DNA of 39,133 nt. Origin: an uncultured Clostridia bacterium (GTDB taxonomy: Bacteria > Bacillota > Limnochordia > Darwinibacteriales > Darwinibacteriaceae). Below the pieces are notes generated by a model that made no database searches, was not told the origin of the DNA, and saw only the letters and a list, made by a program, of their open reading frames with translations. The stretch spans positions 1 through 39,133 of the forward strand of contig FIZK01000001.1 of NCBI GenBank assembly GCA_900018335.1, in the 5' to 3' direction. Positions 1 to 7,661 of the stretch are shown piece after piece (positions within the stretch are counted from its first letter, which is position 1; each line of letters starts with the position of its first letter). The position numbers and the translations under genes are program-made.

Positions 1-900
1 CACGTCTTAGGTATAGACATCGGAGCAACAAACACGAGAATTGCAGTCGTAGACTCAGCAGGTAACATCTTAGCAAGCGAACACCTGCCGTCCCGGATGG
101 CAGAAGGAAGGCCCTTTTTCCAGGCGTTGGCTGATAGGGCACACGACTGGGCTCAGCGCCATCACGCCAAGGCGGTGGGCGTGGGAACCGCAGGCCAGAT
201 CCACCGCGCCACCGGGGCTTACCTGCCAGGGCTTTACCCCGAAGCCCCCTGGGTGGGCATACCCCTGCGCGACATTTTGGCAGATACCACGGGCCTACCC
301 GCCTTCGTGGACAACGACTGTAAGATCCATGCCTACGCTGAACTGAAAATAGGAGCGGGCCGGACTTATACGGATTTCATCTCCCTCACCCTGGGCACCG
401 GCATCGGGGGAGGCATTATCGCCAACGGTCAGCTGGTGCATGGGGCTAAAGGTATTGCCGGCCATCTGGGTCATATCAGCATCGAGCCTGAAGGTCCCCC
501 CTGCCCGTGCGGCAACCGCGGCTGTCTGGAGCTCTATGCCTCAGGCACGGCCGTAGCCAACATGGCCAGCACCCAATTGGGGCGGGAGATCTCCTCACCG
601 GAAGTGTTCCGCCTGGCGGCTGCGGGCGATCAAGGCGCCTTGGCGGTCATCGAAAGAATGGCCTCCGCCCTGGGCCGAGGCCTGGGCGCGCTGGCCAACA
701 TCTTCAATCCCCAGATCTTCGTGCTGGGCGGGGGTATTATGCAGTGGTATCCTCTCTTGGAAGCAGCCACCCGCCGCAGTTTCCGCGCCAGCGCCATGAC
801 TGAGCTGGAAGATACACCTATTCTCGTTTCGCCCCTGGAAGGGCGCGGCGGAGTGATCGGCGCCGCTTTATACGCACTGGATCAGCTAGAGCAGGATTAA
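1..900 (+). CDS. ROK family protein (sugar kinase / transcriptional regulator), 5' truncated by window edge
   Basis: Frame is open from base 1 (HVLGIDIGATNTRIAVVDSAGNILASEHLPSRMAEG...), upstream of the ORF-track start at 97. ROK hallmarks: GIDIGATNTRIAVVD, LGTGIGGGIIANGQLVHG, CPCGNRGCLELYASG. Confidence 0.93.
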   Translation, partial: HVLGIDIGATNTRIAVVDSAGNILASEHLPSRMAEGRPFFQALADRAHDWAQRHHAKAVGVGTAGQIHRATGAYLPGLYPEAPWVGIPLRDILADTTGLPAFVDNDCKIHAYAELKIGAGRTYTDFISLTLGTGIGGGIIANGQLVHGAKGIAGHLGHISIEPEGPPCPCGNRGCLELYASGTAVANMASTQLGREISSPEVFRLAAAGDQGALAVIERMASALGRGLGALANIFNPQIFVLGGGIMQWYPLLEAATRRSFRASAMTELEDTPILVSPLEGRGGVIGAALYALDQLEQD

Positions 901-920
901 GCTCAGTTGGGCGCATAAAG

Positions 921-957
921 ACGGGAGGCCTGCCATTAGAACAGGCCTCCCGTTTTC
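921..957. terminator. Bidirectional intrinsic terminator between convergent ROK and pepA genes
   Basis: Perfect 12-bp inverted repeat ACGGGAGGCCTG (921-932) / CAGGCCTCCCGT (942-953), then TTTTC. Confidence 0.85.
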
Positions 958-959
958 AT

Positions 960-2438
960 TTACAGATACGTCTCAGCGAAGTGGTAGAGCAGGCGCACTC
1001 CGACGCCGGTGGCCCCTTGGACCATGTAAGCTCCGTCCTTCTCGGAAAAGGCCGTCCCGGCAATGTCCAAGTGCAGCCACGGCCTATCCTGGACAAACTC
1101 GGCGACAAACAAGCCCGCGGTGATGGTTCCCGCTTCCCTTCCCCCCACATTTCTCAGATCCGCGTAGGGGGTCTTGTTCTGCTCCTTGTATTCCGGAAAG
1201 CCAGGCAGCTGCCAGATCCTTTCTCCACTCTTCTCCGCTGCCTGCTGCAGCCTCTGATACAAGCTGTCGTCATTGGTGAGCACACCGGTGGTGAGATTGC
1301 CCAAGGCCACGATGACGGCCCCGGTGAGGGTGGCCACATCCACCACCACAGAAGCGTTTTCCTTAGTGATTATATAGTGTACGGCGTCGGCCAAAGTAAG
1401 GCGGCCTTCTGCATCGGTGGATTCAACCAGGATGGTCTTGCCAGCCATGGAACCTATAATATCTCCGGGCCGGTAACCCCTGCTGGAGATGAGGTTCTCA
1501 CAAGCCGCCACCACCGCCACCACATTCAGGCGTACTTGTTCCCTGGCTAGGGCGCTCATGGCTCCGATTACCGCGGCCGCTCCCGCCATGTCAAACTTCA
1601 TGGCCTCCATGCCCTTGGCCTGTTTCAAAGACAAGCCCCCGCTGTCGAAGGTCATGCCCTTGCCCACCAGACCCAGCACTTGGTCGGGATTGGCCGGATC
1701 GCCTAAATGCCGCATGATGATCAGTCTGGGCCTGTTGGCGCTGGCCTTGGCCACGGCCAGATAGGCCTCCATACCCAACTCCTCAATTGCTTCCTCTTCT
1801 AGGACCTCAACGGCGAACCCGTATTTCTCTCCCGCGGCTTGAGCCTCCTGGGCCAGCCTTTCCGGTGTCATCACATTGGCCGGCTCATTGACCAGATCCC
1901 GGGCCAAGTTAGTGGCTTCCCCTAAGGACTGCCCCAGCTTCAGCGCGGCAATCACCTCCACCTCCTGCTCAGGGCCGTAGCCAACCTGCAGGGAGCGCAC
2001 GGAACTTGCCTTCTTTTCCGCCAGGTACCGATCGAAGCGGTAGGCGGCAAGGAGATAAGCCTCGGTCACTGCCCGCGCCGCATCGCCGGCAGAGAGCCGT
2101 TCATTGGTCCAGGGCATGGTTGTCAGAAGCGCTATGTTCAGCTTATCCGCTTCCTTCAGCCCTGCACCCACGGCTCGGCGCACCTTCTCCAGGGTGAGCT
2201 CCTCTTCCTTGCCTAAGCCTGCAGCCACCACCTTCCGGGGCTGATCGCCCCCATCCGGCAGGAACACGCAGGAAGAGGTTTCACCGGGCTTCCCAGAGAA
2301 CTTCTGGGCCTCCATGATCTGCTTCACGGCTGGGCTGGGCCAAGCGTAATCCTGCAGCTCATCCTCGGTTACTAAACAGAGCAGATCTGTCTGCACTTGT
2401 GCATTGAATTGTAAAGCACGAACCTCCAAGTCGAACAA
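960..2438 (-). CDS. pepA: Leucyl aminopeptidase, M17 family
   Basis: M17 motifs GLVGKGMTFDSGGLSLK, STDAEGRLTLADA, VVVDVATLTGA; full-length 492 aa. Confidence 0.95.
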   Translation of the reverse strand: MFDLEVRALQFNAQVQTDLLCLVTEDELQDYAWPSPAVKQIMEAQKFSGKPGETSSCVFLPDGGDQPRKVVAAGLGKEEELTLEKVRRAVGAGLKEADKLNIALLTTMPWTNERLSAGDAARAVTEAYLLAAYRFDRYLAEKKASSVRSLQVGYGPEQEVEVIAALKLGQSLGEATNLARDLVNEPANVMTPERLAQEAQAAGEKYGFAVEVLEEEAIEELGMEAYLAVAKASANRPRLIIMRHLGDPANPDQVLGLVGKGMTFDSGGLSLKQAKGMEAMKFDMAGAAAVIGAMSALAREQVRLNVVAVVAACENLISSRGYRPGDIIGSMAGKTILVESTDAEGRLTLADAVHYIITKENASVVVDVATLTGAVIVALGNLTTGVLTNDDSLYQRLQQAAEKSGERIWQLPGFPEYKEQNKTPYADLRNVGGREAGTITAGLFVAEFVQDRPWLHLDIAGTAFSEKDGAYMVQGATGVGVRLLYHFAETYL

Positions 2439-2479
2439 CCTCTCTTTCCTAATCTAGCTCGCAAAAGCAAATTTCCCCA

Positions 2480-3751
2480 TCAGTCCACATCCAAAAGCTC
2501 AAGCTTGCTCCGGGCAGCTATGGCTTTGCTGTCGCCGTGCCGCACCTGGCTCATGGTGAGAAAGGCCAGAATCGAAAAGACCGTTGCGTAGGGGAACAAA
2601 GTCCAATACCCCAGGCGATCCAATAGCATACCGGAGAGGATGGGCGTGAGGATCTGGGCCGACATGGAAGCGGTGTAGTAATAGCCTGTGTACTTGCCGA
2701 TATCCGCTCCCTTCGCCATCTCCACCACCATGGGGTAGGAGTTAACGTTAATGGCCGCCCAGGCAAAACCAATCAAAACCAACAGTACGTTCAAGAGGGG
2801 AGTAAAGCTCTTGAAAAACGCGGCGATGAAGAAGCAAAGCCCCAAAACGGTAATCCCAGACATAATCGTCCGTTTCCTGCCAATCTTCCCGGCTATGAGT
2901 CCCGCGGGAATAAAGGCTACCACAGCCGCCACCGTGGCCAGCATCAAGCTGTTGGCAAACCCCCCGCCGGCGATGCCCAAATAGTCCTGGGCATATTTGG
3001 AAAAGGCGGTAGTCACGGCATTATAGGCAAAGAACCACAGAAAGATGGACGCCAGAATCAGGGCAAAACTGCGCCGCACCGCAGGATCCATGGGCCCGGA
3101 CGCCCCCTGCTTCTCCTCCTCTTCCTCGCCGGTTTCATAGGCCCGCATCTCCTCTGCCACCTTCTTCTCCTTCACGGTGAGGAACAGGATGACAACGGCA
3201 AGGGCCATGAGGGCCCCCACGAAGGCAAAGATGGGCAGGTAGTTCGGCCTGCCCTCCTTGGGCACGAGAGCTGAAATCAGACCCAAGGAATAAATGGCGC
3301 CTAGCGCACCCATGAGGTTGATAATTCCGTTGGCCTGAGAGCGAAGGGGCTTAGGGGTCACATCGGGCATGAGGGCCACAGCGGGTGAGCGGTAGGTGCT
3401 CATGGCCACGAGCGCCACCAGCAGCGCACCCATGAACAGGGGGAACTTCACCGCGTTGTCTGCCATGGGGATGAGGACCATGGACAGGACGGCCACAGCC
3501 GTGCCTCCCAAGATGAACGGCATGCGCTTGCCGATCTTCGTGTTGACCCGGTCCGAAAGGGCACCAAACACGGGCAGCATAAACAAGGCCAAGATGTTAT
3601 CCAGTGCCATGATTATGCCTGACTGCGTGTGCGCCACTTGGAAAGTGTCTTTCAAGATCAGGGGAATAATACTGTCGTAGAGCTGCCAGAAAGCGGAAAT
3701 GGACATGAAGGCCAAACCGATGAAAAATGTTCTGCGATAGTTGAGCTTCAC
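2480..3751 (-). CDS. MFS transporter (SLC45/GPH-like)
   Basis: 423 aa, about 12 hydrophobic segments, GALSDRVNTKIGKRMPFILGGT MFS motif A-like loop. Confidence 0.88.
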   Translation of the reverse strand: MKLNYRRTFFIGLAFMSISAFWQLYDSIIPLILKDTFQVAHTQSGIIMALDNILALFMLPVFGALSDRVNTKIGKRMPFILGGTAVAVLSMVLIPMADNAVKFPLFMGALLVALVAMSTYRSPAVALMPDVTPKPLRSQANGIINLMGALGAIYSLGLISALVPKEGRPNYLPIFAFVGALMALAVVILFLTVKEKKVAEEMRAYETGEEEEEKQGASGPMDPAVRRSFALILASIFLWFFAYNAVTTAFSKYAQDYLGIAGGGFANSLMLATVAAVVAFIPAGLIAGKIGRKRTIMSGITVLGLCFFIAAFFKSFTPLLNVLLVLIGFAWAAINVNSYPMVVEMAKGADIGKYTGYYYTASMSAQILTPILSGMLLDRLGYWTLFPYATVFSILAFLTMSQVRHGDSKAIAARSKLELLDVD

Positions 3752-3908
3752 TCACAAGCCCCTCCTTAGTTTGTGGAATGACATATTCTCCCTTTTTCTC
3801 CACGCCCCAGCAATTCCCTGCCTAAAGAAAAACCCATGGCAAAAGAAGGGATTTGGTCTGCGAAAGAGAATTTAGTAATCGATATCATTATAAAGGAGGC
3901 TTCGGATT

Positions 3909-4625
3909 ATGAAGGAATTTGGCCCAGGCTGCCAGCGTCCCAAAGGGCAGCCCAAGCCTGCGGCGGAGACCGCAGTAGTTCAGGAGGTTCAGAAGGGAGA
4001 GGAGAGGAAGATGATCCAAGTTGGAAAACCGGCGCCCCTGTTCAGCGCACCAGCATTTTATCAAGGCAAGTTTGTAGAGGTGGACCTGGAAGAGTTCAAG
4101 GGCAACTGGATGATGCTCTGTTTTTACCCAGGTGATTTCACCTTCGTCTGAGCAACTGAAGTCTCAGCAGTTGCTGAGAAATACCCTGAGTTTGCCGAAC
4201 TTGGAGTAAAGGTCTTTTCCGTCAGCGTGGACAGTGTCTACACCCACAAAATGTGGAACGACCACGAGCTGAGCAAGATGCTGGACGGAAAGGATGTCCC
4301 CTTCCCCATGCTGTCCGACCAGAATGGCAACATCGGTCGGCTCTACGGGGTTTACGATGAGGAGTCTGGAACGGAAACCCGTGGACGCTTTCTCATTGAC
4401 CCTGACGGCATAGTCCAAGCCTTCGAAGTGATGACCCCGCCAGTGGGACGCAACGTGGCGGAAACCCTCAGGCAGATCAAAGCCTTCCAGCTCGTAAGGG
4501 AGAGCAAAGGCACTGCAGTGACGCCAGCCGGCTGGAAACCGGGCAAGACCACCTTAAAGCCAGGCCCCGAGCTGGTGGGCAACGTGTGGAAAGAGTGGAA
4601 CCCGGCGAAAGACCTTGACGATTAA
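3909..4625 (+). CDS. Peroxiredoxin (AhpC/TSA family), probable selenoprotein: UGA (4149-4151) read as Sec at the peroxidatic position
   Basis: ORFs 3909-4151 and 4227-4625 are in one frame, separated only by TGA. Joined product: ...WMMLCFYPGDFTFV-U-ATEVSAVAEKYPEFAELGVKVFSVSVDSVYTHKMWNDH...; the UGA replaces Cys of the FTFVCPTE motif. RBS AAAGGAGG lies 8-9 nt upstream of ATG 3909. ATG 4011 is an alternative start. Confidence 0.9.
4152..4178 (+). promoter_or_regulatory. Candidate bacterial SECIS element immediately downstream of UGA
   Basis: CTCAGC (4163-4168) AGTT GCTGAG (4173-4178): 6-bp stem, 4-nt apical loop with G in the first two positions, loop about 17 nt after UGA. An overlapping alternative is GCAACTG (4152-4158)/CAGTTGC (4168-4174). 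Confidence 0.65.
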
Positions 4626-4701
4626 TTTACCGGCGGCACGGATAACAGTCAGCGAAATGGACATCCTACCCAAGATAAACGCAGTCTAAGGAGAGTTGAC
4701 T

Positions 4702-5847
4702 TTGGGTAAAACCATCCTCATTCTCGGAGGAGGTACGGCGGGAGTGGCCGCCGCCAATGTGCTGGCTGACGTTCTGCCTCCAGGAAACCATTTGACTTTG
4801 GTGGACCGCAGCCCGGTCCACCTCTTTTTTGCCAGTCTGCCACTGTTGCTGGTGGGGCGCCGCAAGCCTGGGCAGCTCACCCGGGAGCTTTCCAGGCTGG
4901 AAAGCAGGGGTCTTAAGTTTATCCAAACCGAAGTGGAAGGCCTGGATCTAGTGGGCAAGACAGTACTGACCAAAGCGGGTAAACTGCCCTACGACGCCCT
5001 GCTCATCGCCCTGGGCGCTGAGCGCAATGAGGGCCTAATCCCCGGACAGAAAGAATGGGCCTTTAACCCCTACAGCCTGGAGGAAACAGGGCAGCTCAGT
5101 GCAAAACTTGCCCGCTTTCCAGGGGGCCGCATCGCCCTCTTCATCGCGGATCTGCCCTTTACCGGTGCCGTGGCTCCCTATGAAATCGTACTGCTCCTCC
5201 ATGACTATTTCCGCAGGCGGGGCCTGCGCCGACAAGTGGAGATTGTCCTCATCACCCCGGAGCAGCGGCCCTTCAGCTTCGCCCCGCCCAAGATCAGTAC
5301 CGCGGTGGCAGAGCTCCTGGCCCAAGCAGGTATCAAGCTGCTCACCGGGCACAGCGTAACGAGAATTACCAAAACCGGCGAGCTTTTCCTGGACCGCGGA
5401 GAACTCACTGCCGACTTGATCCTAGCCATCCCCAGCCACGAGGCGCCCCCTTGTCTGCGCAGCTCCCCACTGGCAGGGCCCGGGGGCTGGCTGGAGGTTG
5501 ATCCCCACAGCCTGGAAACGGCCTGGGAAGCTGTCTATGCCTTGGGAGATGTAACGGGCATTCAGACTTCCACCGGACATTGGCTGCCCAAGGTGGGGTT
5601 CTTTGCCCACTACCAAGCGGAAGTAGCCGCACGCAACCTGGCCCTTAAGCTGAGCGGCAAAGAACCGAGCTTCAAGTTTCGAGGCGGAGCCGCAGGCGCT
5701 TCCATGCTCACCGCCTTCAGGCGGGGATGCTTTGTATCACTGAGCGCCTACGCTATCCCCCCTGCCATGACCCTTTCCCCACCGAACACCCTGGCTTACC
5801 TGACCAAAACCATTTTCGAAAAATACTGGTTGACCGCTTGGTTCTAG
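4702..5847 (+). CDS. FAD-dependent pyridine nucleotide-disulfide / sulfide:quinone oxidoreductase-like flavoprotein
   Basis: N-terminal dinucleotide-binding motif TILILGGGTAGVAAANVLAD, YALGDVTGI FAD motif. TTG start at 4702 has AAGGAG 8 nt upstream (the track uses TTG 4696). Confidence 0.85.
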   Translation: MGKTILILGGGTAGVAAANVLADVLPPGNHLTLVDRSPVHLFFASLPLLLVGRRKPGQLTRELSRLESRGLKFIQTEVEGLDLVGKTVLTKAGKLPYDALLIALGAERNEGLIPGQKEWAFNPYSLEETGQLSAKLARFPGGRIALFIADLPFTGAVAPYEIVLLLHDYFRRRGLRRQVEIVLITPEQRPFSFAPPKISTAVAELLAQAGIKLLTGHSVTRITKTGELFLDRGELTADLILAIPSHEAPPCLRSSPLAGPGGWLEVDPHSLETAWEAVYALGDVTGIQTSTGHWLPKVGFFAHYQAEVAARNLALKLSGKEPSFKFRGGAAGASMLTAFRRGCFVSLSAYAIPPAMTLSPPNTLAYLTKTIFEKYWLTAWF

Positions 5848-5906
5848 CATAACTCCGCCGCCGTTCATCCACGCTAAGAACAGCAAAATGGAAAGGGGAT
5901 GAAACC

Positions 5907-6113
5907 ATGCAGAAAAAACTGGACGAGCAAGAAAAGAGCAAAGAGAACCTCAAGCAGCAGATCAGGCATACCAAGGACCGCCTGCGCGATGCGGAGTATG
6001 CCCTGGAACACGAGGAAATGTCCCCCGGGAGACGCAAAGAACTGGAAGAGAAAAACAGGCACAGGCGTAAGGATATCTGGGGTAAAACCAAAGAGCTGCG
6101 GGAGGAAGAATGA
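5907..6113 (+). CDS. Small highly charged helical/coiled-coil protein, unknown function
   Basis: MQKKLDEQEKSKENLKQQIRHTKDRLRDAEYALEHEEMSPGRRKELEEKNRHRRKDIWGKTKELREEE; upstream GGAAAGGGG; followed directly by a terminator. Confidence 0.55.
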   Translation: MQKKLDEQEKSKENLKQQIRHTKDRLRDAEYALEHEEMSPGRRKELEEKNRHRRKDIWGKTKELREEE

Positions 6114-6115
6114 TG

Positions 6116-6140
6116 CGGGCCCAATGGGGCTCGTTTTTTT
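6116..6140 (+). terminator. Intrinsic terminator after the small charged ORF
   Basis: CGGGCCC-AATG-GGGCTCG stem followed by 7 T. Confidence 0.75.
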
Positions 6141-6158
6141 GTGCAAAAGGATTAGGAT

Positions 6159-6202
6159 GATAATGAGAATCACTTGCACTTGTTTCCATTATGTGCTACA
6201 CT
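6159..6202 (+). promoter_or_regulatory. sodA promoter with Fur-box-like operator overlapping -35
   Basis: GATAATGAGAATCACTTGC (6159-6177) matches 15/19 of Fur box GATAATGATAATCATTATC; -35 TTGCAC (6174-6179), 17-bp spacer, -10 TACACT (6197-6202). Confidence 0.6.
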
Positions 6203-6213
6203 GGAGACAAAAC

Positions 6214-6238
6214 AATCCTTACTAGTTCAGTAAGGATT
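6214..6238 (+). promoter_or_regulatory. 5'-UTR stem-loop just upstream of sodA ribosome-binding site
   Basis: Perfect 10-bp stem AATCCTTACT / AGTAAGGATT with loop AGTTC; AAGGAG follows within a few nt. Confidence 0.6.
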
Positions 6239-6255
6239 AATAAGGAGTGGACAAT

Positions 6256-6873
6256 ATGTTTGAACAGGTGAAACTGAATTACGACTTTGCCTCCCTGGAA
6301 CCGCATATTGACGAACTGACCATGCAAACTCACTACGGCAAACACCATGCCGGGTATACGAATAACTTGAACAACGCCCTGGAGAAGCTGCCACAGCTTG
6401 CAGGCAAAAGCATTGAGGAGATCCTCAGCAACCTGGCAACCATTGAAGATGCCGCCCTGAGGACCGCTGTGCGCAACAACGGTGGCGGCTATTACAACCA
6501 CAACCTCTACTTCGACATCCTGAGCCCAGCAGGCGGCCAGCCTCCCCAGGGTAAACTGGCGGAGCAAATCAAGGCAGACTTCAACAGCTTCGACGAGCTC
6601 GTGCAGAAACTGACCTCAACCGCCGCATCCGTGTTCGGTTCGGGCTGGGCCTGGCTCTCCAAAGACCCCTCCGGCAAACTGGTTGTAACCAGTACGCCCA
6701 ACCAGGACAATCCCCTCATGACACATGGAGGCCAGCTAACCCCCATTTTGGGCATCGATGTCTGGGAGCACGCCTATTACCTCAAGTACAAGAACATGCG
6801 CGCCGACTATCTCAAGGCAATATTCAACGTCATTGACTGGAACAACGTGGCCCAAAGGTACACCGAGGCTTAG
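6256..6873 (+). CDS. sodA: Superoxide dismutase, Fe/Mn type
   Basis: HYGKHHAGYTNNLN, GGGYYNHNLYFDIL, FGSGWAWL, DVWEHAYYLKYKNMRADYL. ATG 6256 has AAGGAG about 8 nt upstream (the track uses in-frame GTG 6247). Confidence 0.97.
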   Translation: MFEQVKLNYDFASLEPHIDELTMQTHYGKHHAGYTNNLNNALEKLPQLAGKSIEEILSNLATIEDAALRTAVRNNGGGYYNHNLYFDILSPAGGQPPQGKLAEQIKADFNSFDELVQKLTSTAASVFGSGWAWLSKDPSGKLVVTSTPNQDNPLMTHGGQLTPILGIDVWEHAYYLKYKNMRADYLKAIFNVIDWNNVAQRYTEA

Positions 6874-6892
6874 GCCCGAACCGACACCCCTT

Positions 6893-6924
6893 AGGTGCTG
6901 AACACCCCGTTCAGCACCTTTTTT
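6893..6924 (+). terminator. Intrinsic terminator of sodA
   Basis: AGGTGCTGAAC-ACCCC-GTTCAGCACCT perfect stem followed by T-run. Confidence 0.92.
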
Positions 6925-6999
6925 GATCCAAAATAGGAAGGCGAAGCCAATTCCGTTTTCCCCTCCCTGAATACTATATCCCAGAAAGGGGGGTGTACA

Positions 7000-7230
7000 G
7001 TGGGGAATCTGTTTTCCACCAGCAGAAGCTTGGGAACCCCAGTTGATCCCGTGTCCAACATGTTCCCGGCTCTTCTGGAAGCCATCCCTATGCTGTCCTC
7101 GATCCTGAAGTCGTCCGGAGATGGATCGCCCGCGGGCCGCCTATCTTCTCTCTTCAAGGAAGTGGATCCACAGGAGCTGATCGCTTTGTTCCAGCGGCTC
7201 ACGGGAACCATGCCGGACCCGGAGGGATAG
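7000..7230 (+). CDS. Small protein of unknown function (76 aa)
   Basis: GTG start; MGNLFSTSRSLGTPVDPVSNMFPALLEAIPMLSSILKS...; first gene of the small-protein cluster; GGGGGG-type RBS region upstream. Confidence 0.5.
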   Translation: MGNLFSTSRSLGTPVDPVSNMFPALLEAIPMLSSILKSSGDGSPAGRLSSLFKEVDPQELIALFQRLTGTMPDPEG

Positions 7231-7252
7231 AACAAGCAAAGGAGTGAATGAA

Positions 7253-7345
7253 ATGGGCAGACCCATCTGCTGCGGAATTGACCCGACCACGGCCATCTTC
7301 ATCTTGTTCTTGGTAGCCCTGGTCATTATCGCCGCCAACCTCTAG
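7253..7345 (+). CDS. Single-TM microprotein, 30 aa (YjcZ-like in appearance)
   Basis: ATG with AAGGAG upstream; MGRPICCGIDPTTAIFILFLVALVIIAANL*. Not in the ORF track because of length. Confidence 0.6.
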   Translation: MGRPICCGIDPTTAIFILFLVALVIIAANL

Positions 7346-7358
7346 CCGAAAATCGGGG

Positions 7359-7643
7359 GTGTTAGTATTGAAACGGAAAGAAAGCGAGGGAAGCTCCTCC
7401 CTTGATGCCCTGCTCAAACTGCTGCCTGCCCTGGCCATGAGCTACCCGGCCATCACTTCCCTGATCAATCAGTTTACCGGGCAGCCCCAGGACAACAGGG
7501 CCTCACTACAGGAAACGGTGCCCAAAATTACGCAAACCTTAAGCGAAATGGATCAAAGTAAAAAGGAAGAACTTGTCCGGGAACTGCTCCGCTTTTTCCC
7601 GGAGCTGGAAAAACTGCTCAAGCAGGGGGAAGCACACAAATAG
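7359..7643 (+). CDS. Small helical protein, paralogue of the 8999-9277 product
   Basis: GTG 7359 or TTG 7368; ...LDALLKLLPALAMSYPAITSLINQ...TVPKITQTLSEMDQSKKEELVRELLRFFPELEKLLKQ; aligns by eye with the 8999 ORF. Confidence 0.65.
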   Translation: MLVLKRKESEGSSSLDALLKLLPALAMSYPAITSLINQFTGQPQDNRASLQETVPKITQTLSEMDQSKKEELVRELLRFFPELEKLLKQGEAHK

Positions 7644-7661
7644 GAGCCCGCTGATGGTGCC

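Noticed and set aside
3836-4135. 99-aa plus-strand ORF overlapping the prx 5' region
   Set aside because: Out of frame with the conserved peroxiredoxin and has no recognisable domain.
4149-4151. In-frame TGA as a simple nonsense mutation or sequencing error (pseudogene)
   Set aside because: It lies exactly at the catalytic Cys codon, both flanks are intact and conserved, and a SECIS-like hairpin follows. Sec is the better explanation, though host Sec machinery cannot be seen in this window.
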